From: Clavulina sp. PMI_390
Taxonomy: Eukaryota; Basidiomycota; Agaricomycetes; Cantharellales; Hydnaceae
Direction: 5' to 3'
Assembly: GCA_015039315.1 (NCBI GenBank)
Contig: WIDE01000007.1
Location: 558,327 to 622,326 of the forward strand
Length of the DNA: 64,000 bases
Positions 11,679-23,125 of the stretch are shown piece after piece; positions within the stretch are counted from its first letter, which is position 1, and each line of letters starts with the position of its first letter. The position numbers were made by a program, and so were the translations under genes. Below the pieces are notes generated by a model. It had not been told where the DNA came from. It saw only the letters and a list, made by a program, of their open reading frames with translations, and did no database searches.

Positions 11679-13383
11679 ATGGGTTCAGCGGCTCCAGCTG
11701 TTATTTCGTTCATTGCCACTTTTCTTGTTCTCCTCCCATTGCCCTGGCATTGGCGAGCGCGGAACATCCCTATCGTTGCATGCATCCTATGGCTCGCGCA
11801 AGGTAATCTTTTTAGAGGAATTAACGCCGTCATCTGGCGGGGGAGCGTGATACGCAAGTTGAGTCCATATTGTGATATCGGTGAGTTCTCCTTTCCGTAG
11901 GGCCAGCCTGGTCATAGTGATAACCGATGCAACTTCCCGATCGCCGACTTTAGTCCTCCAGCTCCAGATAGCGAGCATATGGGGCATGACGGCCAGCGCA
12001 TTTTGTATTACCCGACACCTTGAGGCTATCTCCAGCCCTCACTACTCAACCACTGGCCTCAACAATCCTCGTAATCGAGCTAGGTTTGAGGTGTGGATGT
12101 GCGTCATATCTCCAGTGATTTTTGCAGGCCTTCGTAAGTCATCGTGATATACTTGTATGGTATTATCATTGACATAAACGCATGTTTATTACCTAGATAT
12201 GGTCGTGCAAGGCCATCGATTTGACATAATAGAAGACATGGGTCCTTCCCCTTCGACCTACTGGTCAATAGTCGCAATCTGCATCTATTTCCTGCCCCCG
12301 CTTATACTCTCAATTGGGACTTCATACTATGCCGGTAAGTAACTTTTGGATTTCGGTTGCGAAGAGCTCTTGACTAAGCGCTAGGGTATCCTACAGCCAA
12401 AGCATTCTGGTGGTTTTATCACCGAAGAGCGGAAATGCGATCGTTTCAGCCCTATTCCTCTGCTTCGTGTTCGTTGAACCTTGCGGGGAGCGCTCATTCT
12501 GACACCTACTACATCCGACTGATGGGATTAGCCTTTGCTGAGCTAGTAGGAACCATATCCTGCAATGCGTATGTTCTTATTGTGAACTTTCGCTTGTCCG
12601 CGCTGCGACCGTACTTATCGTGGAACTACGTTCACTGGGACTTCCGTCGGGTTGATCAATATCCATTGGCTGTGCTTCCATCAAACGTCCTCTTTGTGTA
12701 CTGGGTGACGTGGAGTTTCTACCCAGTGTCAGCTATCCTCTTCTGGAGTTTTTTTGGTATCGGAGAGGAGGCGATGCGGGAGCACAGGCGTAACTGGGAG
12801 TGGATCCGAGTGCACATTCTCCGATTGAAACCAAACACGGGCAGCGCCCGCCCTCCACCTGGCATCGTCAAGAGTGGCGTGCTAGACTTGGAGGGATGGC
12901 CTGCGAACGATAATAATGGAAATGTGGGCATGTTCAGCTTCTTTGCTATGTGAGTGTACTCCTTTTTATTCCTTTTCACGCGACGACGCTAAGCTCCCCT
13001 GGGATTATAGTAATCATGGTTCATCCACTGCTCCTCATGATGGTCTACCTCACGCGGAGCCTACTGCGCTCACTCACGATAATTCGAGCAGCGAACTCCC
13101 ATCTTATTGCGCCAGTAACACTGATCTCCCATCCGTGCACACCGGCTTTGAAACCGCGTCCTCCCACTCTCGCAGCGATGATGCCCATGGAGATATTGAG
13201 AGCCTCTCGCATCACAGTGAAATCCAGGCCACTACAAGGCATTCTTTGCGTTTCTTCACTCCTCCATTTCCAAGGCTGCCCGAACCTGCGGTACAGCACA
13301 CATCACACCATGGCTCATCGTGTGCCTCCTGGAGTGGTACCAGCGCTTACTGTGATACCCCGCCGACACCTCGCGCATACTAA
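11679..13383 (+). CDS. STE3-like pheromone receptor, copy 2
   Basis: Exons 11679-11880, 11954-12133, 12197-12334, 12397-12949 and 13011-13383 give 481 residues. The first four exons have exactly the same lengths as in copy 1 (202, 180, 138, 553 nt) and all splice phases agree, so this is a tandem duplicate. The membrane region is highly similar; differences gather in the loop after helix 5 (RLSALRPYLSWNYVHWDFR) and in the cytosolic tail, which is diverged but keeps the EPAVQ and PPTPRAY landmarks. Both copies look functional, with no stop or frameshift. Whether the two recognise different pheromones cannot be told from sequence. Confidence 0.9.
11959..12047. repeat. identical tract shared with receptor copy 1 (9224-9312)
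   Basis: Partner of the 89-base identical tract in the first receptor gene. The identity begins a few bases into exon 2 and stops before codons for STTGL, after which substitutions resume. Confidence 0.75.
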
Positions 13384-13775
13384 ATGCGCCCAAAACCAAC
13401 AAAATAACCGACCGATCCACAGGTTCCTCCATGACAATCCCTCAACTCATTGGTTCGTAGCTGTTCGGTAGGTATAGCCGCTAAGATATCTACCCTGCAT
13501 TTTTGCATCATTCTTTCGTTCTGTTCCGCAATTATTCGCCCTCATTCTAGCACTCTGTAGCCATAGCTTTTTGTTCTGTAGCCTTTATGGCTTGCTTTAC
13601 TATCCCGTAGAACTGTATTTTTAGAGACACAATATATCTCACACCTGGCATGTAAGATTTTCTCCTTGTCTGATTCGAAGATGTTAGACTTCGGCCGTCA
13701 ATGTTGTCAAATGTGTTTTCATCGAGGAAGGTGTAAGCAACGGTATACAGGACCAAACTCACCATCCTCCACCCC

Positions 13776-15074
13776 ATGAGCGACTCGGGCAAATCGTCGA
13801 CTGCCTCCGAGGCTACTGGAACGTCGAAATCTGATGCTAAGACTACAAATAAGTCGGACGAAAAGCCCAGGCAACCTGCCGAAGAGCTCCTAGACTCTGA
13901 ACCGGCTAATTCTGACGAGTTGCTGAAGCAAGCTCGCGACTTTCTCACATCGCCCTCTGTAAGGCATCAAGACGTTGCTATGAAACGCGATTTCCTGGCG
14001 AAAAAGGGCGTCTCGAATGATGACATAGAAAGGTTGTTGGTGGAGACTGACGTATGTGCCTACTTGCCCTTGCTTCATGACTGGCTAGACTATCCTGTGG
14101 TGCTGAACTCTCGCTCTCGCGACCTACTACGCTATAGGCACCTCCTCCGTTACCACCACGGACCTATCTTCCTCCAGCTCCTCCTTCTCAGCTACCTCAG
14201 CTTATTCAATCAGCAGCTAGGGCTGTGGGAGTCTTGAGCTTAGCATCTGGGGTGGCACTATGGATCTATCAAGTGAGCAGTTTCTAATCCTATTAGCCAT
14301 TATATGCAACTAACAAAACTGCTATTGCTATAGACATCCGTATTTCCCCGCTTATCTGATTCGTTTGCTGCTCGCCATGCGATCCGGATGCACCAGCTCG
14401 AACTTGCCAAAGAAGTTACGGCTCGCCTCCATGCATTACGAGATACTATTGCCCCTGTACCGGCCATCCGTGTTTCGGAAGATGGTGAAGAGAAGGTGGA
14501 AGGCGAGAAGGATGAGCCTCAAGAGTGGGAGGATGCCGAACCCATCCTCGACGTTGCTGAACTACCTCGTGGACGCCCAGATTGGAACGTGAGTATCATT
14601 TCTTCGCCATATATACTCTGTGTGTCTGAAAATCATCTTTCTGATGCTATCTCTTCATATTACTTTACATTCAGGCTCTCCCCGCTTCGCTCGATGCACT
14701 GACGACCCTCGCCTCATCACACCCAACCAACCCCAACTCCACATCCTTCCAATCGCTGAGCATCACGTCCGATCGCACGCTCAATGCACTCACGGACCTT
14801 AGCGCATACCTCACGAGTGAGACGTACAAGATCCCGAATGCGTCGTCCTTCAGATTGTCAACGGCGAGCACGGCCAACTCTCGCGCGCTAGGTCCGATGG
14901 AGGAAGAAGTGCGTAGAGAGATGAAGGCTTTGAAGGGGCTAGTGCTGAATCGGTATGTTTGCCATCGCGTATTATGATTGACTAAAGACAATCCGATCTG
15001 ACATCTCTGCAATTCTCATTTGCTGTGTTAGACGCTCGTTCGCTGCTGGGACACCATCTGCTGCTGGATCATGA
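13776..15074 (+). CDS. PEX14: peroxisomal docking protein Pex14
   Basis: Five exons (13776-14051, 14138-14272, 14334-14588, 14675-14952, 15032-15074) make 328 residues. Residues about 45-92 match the Pex14 N-terminal domain, which binds the cargo receptor Pex5: ARDFLTSPSVRHQDVAMKRD followed by FLAKKGVSNDDIERLL. A Pro-rich linker (APPPLPPRTYLPPAPP) leads to one hydrophobic segment (AVGVLSLASGVALWIYQ) that would sit in the peroxisomal membrane, then a coiled coil (HAIRMHQLELAKEVTARLHA). Pex14 forms the docking site for matrix-protein import. The order of parts is that of other fungal Pex14 proteins. The first intron is the longest but joins cleanly in frame 0. Confidence 0.92.
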
Positions 15075-16273
15075 GGTTTAATAGAATGGGGAATACCTCT
15101 TCCTCCCTGTGTGCAGCTGTCTGGTGTATTTGTAAATGGAGCCGTATAATTATTTGGTGATGTTCAGTTGATGCGAAACGATAGTGCCTCTCGTCAGTTC
15201 AATAGTGAAGAAATTATGAAGAACAATTGTGATTCCAGTACTAGTGAAGCTACACAGTAGCTACATCGAATTGAAAGAAAAAAATCGGCAACCAAATACT
15301 TCAAGCGTGGAACCTATGTCAGAGACAACCGTAGTCAGCATACCAGTTCCATAATGGTGATTTGTCAAAGACCAGGGCCAAGAAGGGTGGGAGAAAAGAT
15401 CAGATTGGGATGCCCGAAAATAAAAGTGAGCTGGTACGGGCGGTTTCCGCAGGATGATAGGAAGACCGTCGTGTGTTTATCATCACATGTAAGGTGACAA
15501 GCACCAGGAAAGAGGCAAAAAGACAAGAAAGTGGAATACTCACATTACCTCCAGTGATGATTGAAATGAGATCGGACTAGAAAGGATAAATCTGGAAGGC
15601 GTCACGAAGCCATCGTTAGCTTCCATGGTCATAGCGAGAACAAAAATAAAAAACGATGATGGAGGCGAGAGCGCTCAGTAACACGTCCCAAAGCTCTGGG
15701 ACAATGCAGCCATTGAGTGTATCGTCAGAATTTGACTTCAGGCGGTAACTCCTTTACTCATCCTCGCGCCCTCGCCTCACGACCTTCAGGCTAAAAAAAA
15801 AATCGGTGCTTACCATATACAAAGCTACAAGATCACTCAAGGAAGCAGCAAGCTGTTACAATAACAAGTCGTGTCAGGATCCACATATCAAGAGGAAAAA
15901 GCAGAGTGTTGGGCTCAGGGAATGGTATGCGAAGATCACGTCCCAAGCTCCGTAAGAGATGGTATGGTCATATACTCTAGTTTGTTTGTTTCCAAGCATC
16001 ATGCGATACGAGATCAGAGATGCGCGGCGACTCACTCAAAAAAAAAAAAGAGAGAAAGACGGAAACATGGCAGTGCTGCCAGAAAAAAAGTGCGTGGAAA
16101 GAGGAACTGAATGAGACACGTATGGCACGTGACTCCACGTTTATTCAGGAGGCTTGTTGTGGTGTGTTGTGGCACTGACACGTCTTCTCTTATCTTCCAC
16201 CTCCTCCCTCAAGTATACGCTCTTGTTCTATCTCTCTCCTCTTTCCTTCACCCCAATCGGATATCACGCAACC
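15075..16273. other. long intergenic region upstream of the bZIP gene
   Basis: About 1.2 kb with no supported gene. Purine-rich runs and short A tracts (15793-15801, 16039-16049, 16084-16089) dominate the second half, and a CT-rich stretch lies just before the ATG at 16274. It probably contains the bZIP promoter and leader. Confidence 0.5.
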
Positions 16274-17552
16274 ATGAACCGCTTCGCAATCGACCCCACG
16301 GCCACCGTCTCCTCCCTCAAGCGAGCATACAGCCCTGCCTCTCCTTCGTCATCATCAGAATCTCCTTCAGCACGCAAGGTACGTTCTCGGCTATGCCTTT
16401 ATATACCTCACCATCGACACGTATGCTCATATAATTTTCTATAGCGTCCTCGTGTCGCACCTGACGCCACGTCTGAAGAGAAGAAGGAGGCAAGGGCTGC
16501 CCGCAACCGAATTGCTGCGCAAGAAAGCCGTGACCGTCGAAAGCGAGACTTCGCCGATCTTCACCAGCGAGTGGCCGAGCTAGAGGCTGAGAACGTATCC
16601 CTGCGTTCAGCCAATGGCAATCCCTCTGCGGTGACAGGAAATGAGAGAACAGAGCGCCTTGAGCGCGAGAATGCGGAGCTACTGGAACGGTACGCACAGC
16701 CTTTGACCTCCCCTCCTCGTTGCGCAGAAAAGCTGACTGCGCTCTTCGTATCATATCATATAGAGTGGCAAGGTTAGAGGCTGCGCTGACGAATGTGCTG
16801 CCTTTGATCCAAGGCAGCACCTCTCGGACATCGCTCCCCACCCCATCGCCCTCTCCCCTGCCCTCCTCGTTCCTTCCCCTCCCAGCAGCGTCCTCGACCC
16901 AGGTGTCGTCGGCCGAGACTACTCGCCACCTAGCACGGGTGGCGACCGTCCCTTCTCCTTCATTGGATGTCAAGGTGACGCCCCAGCAGCGGGTAGTCTC
17001 GATACCGCCCACCTCCTCGACTCGCTCACAACCCCCTTCCAACCTACCATCTCCGACAACACCAACCTCGACTACTCTGATTCCCTTCCGATCCCTGCGC
17101 TCGCTTCCTCTTCCCCTTCCACATCCGCAGCCGATATCTCCTTCGACACCTCCATCCTCGACGACCTGCACGCCTCGTTTGACTTCTCGTCTCTCGATTC
17201 GAGCATCACATCTGAGTCATCTCCGGACGAGGTCCCGGCGTCCCTCCAATGGCTTCTGCCAAGCGTCGAGGAAACCCCCTTTACGTCTGATAGTACGGCG
17301 GTGACAACCCCCGCGAGCAACGAAGCCGCGGCCACCACAGCGCAATCCAACCCATCTGATGTCGCAGCTCCCGAGGCGACATTATCACTTGAGCAAACAC
17401 TCCTCACACTTTTCAACAACATTGTCGGGTCTTCTGATGCCCCCGCTGGCGTGAGCGTCGATGATCTCCCTACTACGTCGGCTGCTCTCGAGGCAATTGC
17501 CTCGCGACCTGATCTGTCATCGATCATTTGGCCACAAGGCATTTCTCTATGA
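16274..17552 (+). CDS. HAC1: HAC1/Cib1/XBP1-type bZIP factor of the unfolded protein response
   Basis: HAC1-type factors switch on ER chaperone genes after IRE1 splices their mRNA. Ordinary exons are 16274-16378, 16445-16689 and 16764 onward. Exon 2 has a HAC1/XBP1-like basic region (ARAARNRIAAQESRDRRKRD) and a zipper continuing into exon 3 (LLERVARLEAALTNVL). In that frame translation ends at 17302-17304 with an unprotein-like Pro/Arg tail. A second frame, ending TGA 17550-17552, encodes an acidic Ser/Asp/Leu-rich region (SILDDLHASFDFSSLDSS) like an activation domain. Joining zipper to this domain needs removal of a length of 2 mod 3, the same remainder as known HAC1/XBP1 introns. Two CAGCAGC motifs at 16883 and 16984 would excise 101 nt and give 345 residues. 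An alternative is an ordinary acceptor at 16777, which would restore the frame but break the zipper. Confidence 0.82.
16795..16820 (+). promoter_or_regulatory. perfect 10-bp RNA hairpin in the bZIP transcript
   Basis: GTGCTGCCTT at 16795-16804 and AAGGCAGCAC at 16811-16820 pair perfectly around the six-base loop TGATCC. It lies just after the zipper and inside the stretch that can be read in two frames, so it may help present the unconventional splice sites. It lacks the CNGCNGN loop of an IRE1 site itself. Confidence 0.5.
16977..16998 (+). promoter_or_regulatory. candidate IRE1 cleavage hairpin (3' site)
   Basis: A seven-base loop CAGCAGC (16984-16990) fits the CNGCNGN consensus of HAC1/XBP1 splice loops. 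It is closed by CCC/GGG, a G-T wobble, and GAC/GTC with one bulged A. Cleavage would fall after G16986. The proposed partner, CAGCAGC at 16883-16889, does not form an equally good stem by eye, so the 5' site is less sure. Confidence 0.45.
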
Positions 17553-18373
17553 ACCAAAATGGCCTGTGGTCAATTTCCCGACTTTCGTTCTCTGTCTGGA
17601 TTTCCCTTGTTAGCTCTACTTAATTGGCTTGGACTATTGTTTATCATCGCTGTATCACTATCATCCCTTGCATCGGTCGCGGATTCGGTTTCTTGTTTGA
17701 TTTCACTGCCTCTTGGATTTTTTTCTTTTTTCAGGATCACTCCCAATTCCTTACTCCCTGTTCCCCTTTCCTCTCTCACACTCCTTGATGCTTCGCGACG
17801 TGCGGAGCCTCCATCCACCCCTCCCCATTGTCCTAATGTTTGCTGTCGCAGCCTTCTACTAGGGGTCTGACCTTTATCTCTCCTGGCCTCTACCTCACCT
17901 TCGCGGTTTGTAGGAGGGGTCTTGCAGAGTTGGTCTTACTCTGATGTTGTTGTGTTGCTGACGTGATCTTGGTCAGTGGCGGTTTGTGTGTGTGATTGGC
18001 TTGCGCTGCATGTCGATGAAGTCGCTCGATACGTGTTTGAGTATAGTTAGGATAGCTAGTGTGTGTTGAATTGATTTGGGTTTTCCTGGCTCAAAAACGA
18101 TGGCGTGAAACTAATTTGCTGCTCCCATGACGCTCACTGGAGTTTGCCGTAGCGAGAAGATGCCACCAGACTTCATGATAAGCTCCAAATCACATTGGGT
18201 CCAAAAGACTTCTGTGCGACACGTAAATCGACAGTCCCTGGGACTTGCCGCCCCTTCTGACCCATTACATACATGCCTGTTACGGCTGTGTGCGACTACT
18301 GTCGTGACTGCAAGTTGCGCTTTGACCTCTCGCTGCTGCCTTTCACCCCCATTTCTCGATATCCACTCGCAAA
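17553..18373. other. intergenic, no gene seen
   Basis: T-rich trailer of the bZIP gene followed by the presumed promoter of the next F-box gene. Short frames at 17559-17870 and 18127-18525 lack any match; the latter overlaps the F-box start in another frame. Confidence 0.5.
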
Positions 18374-20362
18374 ATGAGGAAATTCAAAACGATGGCCTCG
18401 AGGCGGATGTTCTCTTATTCTTCGCGCGGTCCTTCTGGAGAGGCTCGGAGGACCCCAGGTCAATCGCCTCTTCCTCCAGTTGCATCTCCGAATGGCTCTG
18501 GTATTGGGCTAGCAGACTTGCCTGAAGATATTGTTGTCCTCATTCTGTGCCATGATCTTGAGTTGGCGGATCTTGTTGCAGTTAGCGAGGTGAGAGAGAT
18601 AGGAACACTGGGTTCGGGCCACATGCATAATGTATTCTTATCTTCCTCGCGCAGACATGTCGTCGGCTCTATGCGATGTCGTTTGCTGAACTTCCCTGGA
18701 TCAAACTATGGCATCATCTCAACCAGCGGGGCGATCTTCCACCACCTCCAATCGCGTATCGTCGACTCCCAGACATCGCTGCTCAGCCCTTCACTCGAAG
18801 AACAACTCTAGGGCCGGATATTACGTCCTCGTCTGGATCACGAATGCGTCATTGCAGCAGCAGCTCCACCAAGACATTTCGATCTCGCCTGCAAAGAATA
18901 TACAGCGTCGAGCGCCGTATTCGCACAAACGAAGAGACGATACGTGCGCGCGAGGTCGCAGTGCTTGTTCAAGATGTAGATTCCGATGACTGGGTTTTGA
19001 TGGCTATGACGGCTGGAGGCGAGGTTGTCGTTCTGTGGATGTTATCCGGGTTGCTCGTATTTGATCTAGTGCATGGGACCAGCCTCACCGTGCATCTTGA
19101 TCGTGAGGACTCTGAGTGTCCAGAGAACTTCAAGTTTGCCGTAACGATGTGCGAATATGGAGGAGAGGTTGGTGTGCTAGTTGTTGGCGCACTCGTGTAA
19201 GTCTTCTATGCATCACACTGTTCTATAACCCGATATACTAATTACTGGGTACTCTGCTTTTAGTCAAGATCGCAACCTCTGCTTCTTATTTCAAGCCCTG
19301 CCAGGATACAAGAGTCCAGCCCAATCATCCGAAGTGCCTAGCTATCACATCTTCGCGGCATTCTTGATGCCATCCAGGGATCGTATCATGTCCTTGGAGT
19401 TCTCCGAGCGATATGTCATGATTGGCGTTGTGAATTGGGATATCCATAATAGAGCGCGGCATTATCTCCAAGTTCTTGATCTTCAAGGGGAAAGGAGCAT
19501 GTACATCCCTCACACAGTACGTCAACTCTATTCCACAGCCTCCAACACATCAGACGACTCATTAATGATTGGAGGATAGGACCAGATTCAGCGCGCGTAC
19601 TTCTCGGGCCAGAAGCTCACTGTGTGTTTCAAGAAGGGAGATGTGAGAGAATACGGCATCGAGGTTATAGAGTCACGGCTTGTCGTGTCTGGTTCTTACC
19701 GGTTCTATTTGGCTAAACGGGATCCAGGGTCGCAATATACCTTTTGCGATCCAGTCCCCCAAACATTCAGCGACGATGATACATCCCCGGCAGTGCCTGA
19801 ACTCAAGTGCTGGAAAATGACACAACGCTATGGAGAAATCAATGCGCTGACGCTGAGTCTCAATGTTGTCGCGCTGTCATCGAGCCCCGACGCAAATGCC
19901 CCAAGTACCGCGGATAATCGGTCATCCAAACCCTCTCCAAAAGGAAAATTTAGGCTTCGCACCTTGAATTCCCCCTCTTCGACCCGATCAACCATTCCAT
20001 CCATTTCACATATAATATCCCACTTCAATAATTCCGGCAAAGCCCAAGATATCACCCCCAAATGGTTGGTCGCTGGGAGATCTACCTTCCTCACTGGAAT
20101 GAGTGTCCCAGATCTCCGTTCGGACGCGCTGTTGCTCAGTTATGCATCGCGCGAAAAACGTACTGCTATCAAAGATACGGATGATTCGTGGTCAACTACG
20201 TACCGGATAGTCCGCACAGAGGCTCCTAACGGCACTTCTACAGAGTTTACTCCATCTGGCATGGGTCAAATTTCCTCAATTCTGTGGAATGACTATACCG
20301 GGCAGATCGTTATTCGTTCCAGAGTCTCTGACAGGCTCACTGTTCGCATCCTTCAGATCTGA
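18374..20362 (+). CDS. F-box protein, paralogue 1 of the accessory block
   Basis: Exons 18374-18589, 18655-19196, 19264-19516 and 19580-20362 give 597 residues. The F-box spans the first intron: LADLPEDIVVLILCHDLELA, then TCRRLYAMSFAELPWIKLW, so it should bind Skp1 in an SCF ubiquitin ligase. The long C-terminal part has repeated beta-strand-like segments (GGEVVVLWMLSGLLVFDL, FSERYVMIGVV, LWNDYTGQIVIRS) as in the beta-propeller-like region of many agaricomycete F-box proteins, but no clear WD repeats. The start is supported by the paralogue at 25369, whose first exon has the same length and a similar MKRIKFFASRR beginning. It faces a Zn2Cys6 regulator gene downstream, an arrangement seen again at 25369-30078. 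Confidence 0.85.
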
Positions 20363-20745
20363 CACACTCTGATTTTATGGACATTGTTCTCATCTAACTA
20401 CAAGTAATGTATCGCATAGAATGCACTCAAACTATGATGGACGACTACTATTTGCCAAGAACTTGACGAGATCGGCATGGATTAAGGATGTCAGAATCAA
20501 CAGTTTCTCAGGATTAACATCACTGAATTCGTTTGTCCGGCGGAATGGCCAAACGGGCTAGTATAACTCAACCCATCTGCTGAGAAAGCCGCTGTAGCTC
20601 GCCTGCTCTTTGAGCAACACAAAGATTCATGTTCCGAATTGGCCGTTCTAAGCGATCGAGTTTATCCGTTCATCACTACAACAAGCACGGAAGGAGATAT
20701 GGAGTATACCAATCGGGGGAATATTCTATAATGTACGGATTATAT

Positions 20746-22934
20746 TCATGCCCATCTATTGGGCATAAAAGAGGATAATAGCCGAACCAATAAGCTAGTA
20801 TATCCTACCCAGAGAGAAAGAAACAGCACATACCTCGAATCAGGTCTTAACGCGTCCATAGCAGTACTCAGAGGACTCTTCAGCAATTCAGGGCTATCCT
20901 CTTGAGAGAAGAACATGTTTAGATCATAGTACCATATCGTGTGGAACAAATACGAACTCCACTCGGGATAAAAAGTAGTCATCTCGCTGAGGAAGTCGAG
21001 GATGACTTCGATGGAAGCGCAATATTCATTTGAAAGTTGGGTGTTTTCCCGAGCTGCAAGACCTCGTAATTCATGGGCAAACACTCGGACAGCATTCATC
21101 ATATGAACCTAAGGGGGTATCAATACCCCGGATCATTGTCGTGGAATCCCAATTCAATGAAGAAAACTCACCATTGGCACCACAGATGAATGAACATCAT
21201 GTGGATAATCACGGACGCGAAGCTCCTTGCAGATATCCACTAGCTTGTGTGCACACCGAAGCATTTCACCTCTTGAATGTACATCCCCTCCAGCATACAT
21301 ACTATGAAGTATGAGAGAACTGCCGTACAGACTTGCGTATGAGATGAGAATATGAGGGTTGAAATCGCTGATTGCATCAGAAAATGACGGGATTCTGGAG
21401 TCATGAAAATGAATGAAAGTTTTCAGAAGCTCCACGGCTTCTGTTTTTGGGGGGTGTCTTCCTACGAGATAAAGCGTGAGTTTTCATTTACACAGCGTCT
21501 TCAATGCAATGAGACACACCTTGAGTAGGATGGGGCAATGTAGCAACGAGGCGAAAAATGATTGCTGTAGAGACTGTCAGATGCTCATCTGACTGCCAAA
21601 TTTTCGACACGTCTGATTCGCTTGTTGTGAGCGTCTGTGGAGAGGAACGCAGAGATAAATGAGGTTTCACATTAGCCACCAAAAGACCAGCAATGCCCTG
21701 AAACGTAGAACCTTGAATGATGGGTATGCAATGTCAGAGCGATCAAAAAATGGTATTAGATATTTCCCACGGATGAAACTTAGGGGGAATGCTGCTAGTG
21801 TGCTGAGTGACTGGTCTACCATGAAGAGTGACTGTAAAAGCCAGAGGAGATCCAGTGATTCATCGTGTGTCCTAAGTTCGGTCGGTAGGACGCCGTCATA
21901 ACTGTCATCACGATCAAGAGGACATATAGAAAGGAGACCGTAGCCCTTGGCCAATTGGCTAGCAGCAGCAATTATGACGAAGGCTTCTTCAAGTCTTCTC
22001 GCCTTCACAAAATAGGAGGCAAGCAAGCTACTAGCCCAAAGGTACTGGGTGAAGTGCTGGAAATCGACAAGCATGATAATCTGGCCAAGGAAGTAACGTG
22101 TACGCTGGATGAAGTAGGTCTCGAGAGAGCTCCAGTGCCCTCCGAGGATGCTGCATGCCGCAAGATGGCAGGCGTTTCGTAGGCATGGGTGAACAGAATC
22201 AGGGTGCGTCGAGGGAAGAGAAAGACGAGCAAGGAAACGTGAGAGGGGGAAGAAGAACTGGAAATGAGAGCGGTGCGGTAAGAACAGTCCAACACTGCGA
22301 AAATATGGCTCAGATGCGAACGTCTGCTCGAGCACAAAGAAGCTGGCGTGACGCACAGGTAGAGTGACATTGGGATTGGTAGTTCCTCTCCCTTGGTCCA
22401 TTGAAACGACGCTAGTGTGTACTCAACCACTGTCCTGTGGATGCTGACTGTCTCTCCCTCTCGGGGGGAGACTTGGGGTTCGATTGACCCGAGTAGCTCC
22501 CATGAAGCGAGTGTATCAGTTTTGACGCCCTCGCAGCAAACGACCGCTTGTACTGTGGCCGACCAAGGGGCCGGCTGATCCCGCCACCTTCCCAGATGTT
22601 TGACTCTCTCCTGAAGCCGGGCAGATATCACCAATAGGTCATGTTGCGAGGAGAGGGCATGTTTGTTGATCGCAATCTCCAGATCCAGGACCCGGGCCTG
22701 GAGAATTGCATATTCTCCTTGGGCCTTGCTTGGTGTTATGGCGGCGTACACGCACTGTTTACGGTGACGCTGACACCACGAGCAGATAGGTTTGGACCCA
22801 GAGCATCTCTAACGAGCCAATCAACTAGTACCAATGAGAGTAGGAATCAATTGGCGTGAGACACGTACAATTTTGAGTTGACGACACGAGGTACAAGCCG
22901 TTCCCTTCGCCAGATTTCTCTCCCTATCTCTCAT
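20746..22934 (-). CDS. Zn2Cys6 transcription factor, copy A
   Basis: Begins at the ATG 22934-22932. Exon 1 holds half of the zinc cluster (GTACTSCRQLKI) and an intron splits it from the rest (RCSGSKPICSWCQRHRKQC), giving C-x2-C-x6-C-x6-C-x2-C-x6-C, the fungal Zn2Cys6 DNA-binding pattern. A coiled-coil-like segment follows (ILQARVLDLEIAINKHA). After an intron, the middle (VGLFLPHRSHFQFFFPLSRF to LRNACHLAACSILGG and on) resembles the fungal-specific factor regulatory domain. Later exons carry FHDSRIPSFSDAI and MMNAVRVFAHELRGL. Overlapping long frames near 22350-22400 reflect an intron, not a frameshift. The C-terminal end is longer than in copies B and C. Nuclear DNA-binding regulator; target unknown. 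Confidence 0.82.
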
Positions 22935-22964
22935 TTGTGTGGTGAGGGCTCAAGGTTTGCAATC

Positions 22965-22978
22965 GTTGTCAAGACAAC
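22965..22978. promoter_or_regulatory. palindrome upstream of regulator copy A
   Basis: GTTGTC-AA-GACAAC, a perfect 6-bp inverted repeat beginning 31 bases from the first base of the start codon. A related element sits at the same distance before copies B and D. Confidence 0.4.
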
Positions 22979-23125
22979 ACATTGAATTCGTTAACCAGTA
23001 ATCGAACTTGAGCCGACTCCACCGTTACACGCATATGAAGAGGGGACAGTTACTCCTTGATGTATCATCGAGATGCGGAAAGATTCCTATAGGGCTTGCG
23101 GAACATAATCCCAATACAACTATGT

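Noticed and set aside
10667..13775. pheromone precursor genes beside the receptors
   Set aside because: Scanning stops on both strands in the spacers found no small frame with a CaaX box except the weak CSVI case reported separately.
15871..16110. 79-codon plus-strand frame before the bZIP gene
   Set aside because: Lys/Arg-rich end comes from an A-rich tract; no match and no splice context.
16317..17171. 284-codon minus-strand frame opposite the bZIP gene
   Set aside because: It is antisense to well-supported exons, has a low-complexity Gly/Arg/Val composition and no family match; a shadow of the coding strand.
22005..22401. apparent frameshift in the Zn2Cys6 genes (overlapping long frames)
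   Set aside because: All four copies show it at the same place and an ordinary GT-AG intron of about 60-70 nt joins MSLYL to the GLFLPHR block, so it is an intron.
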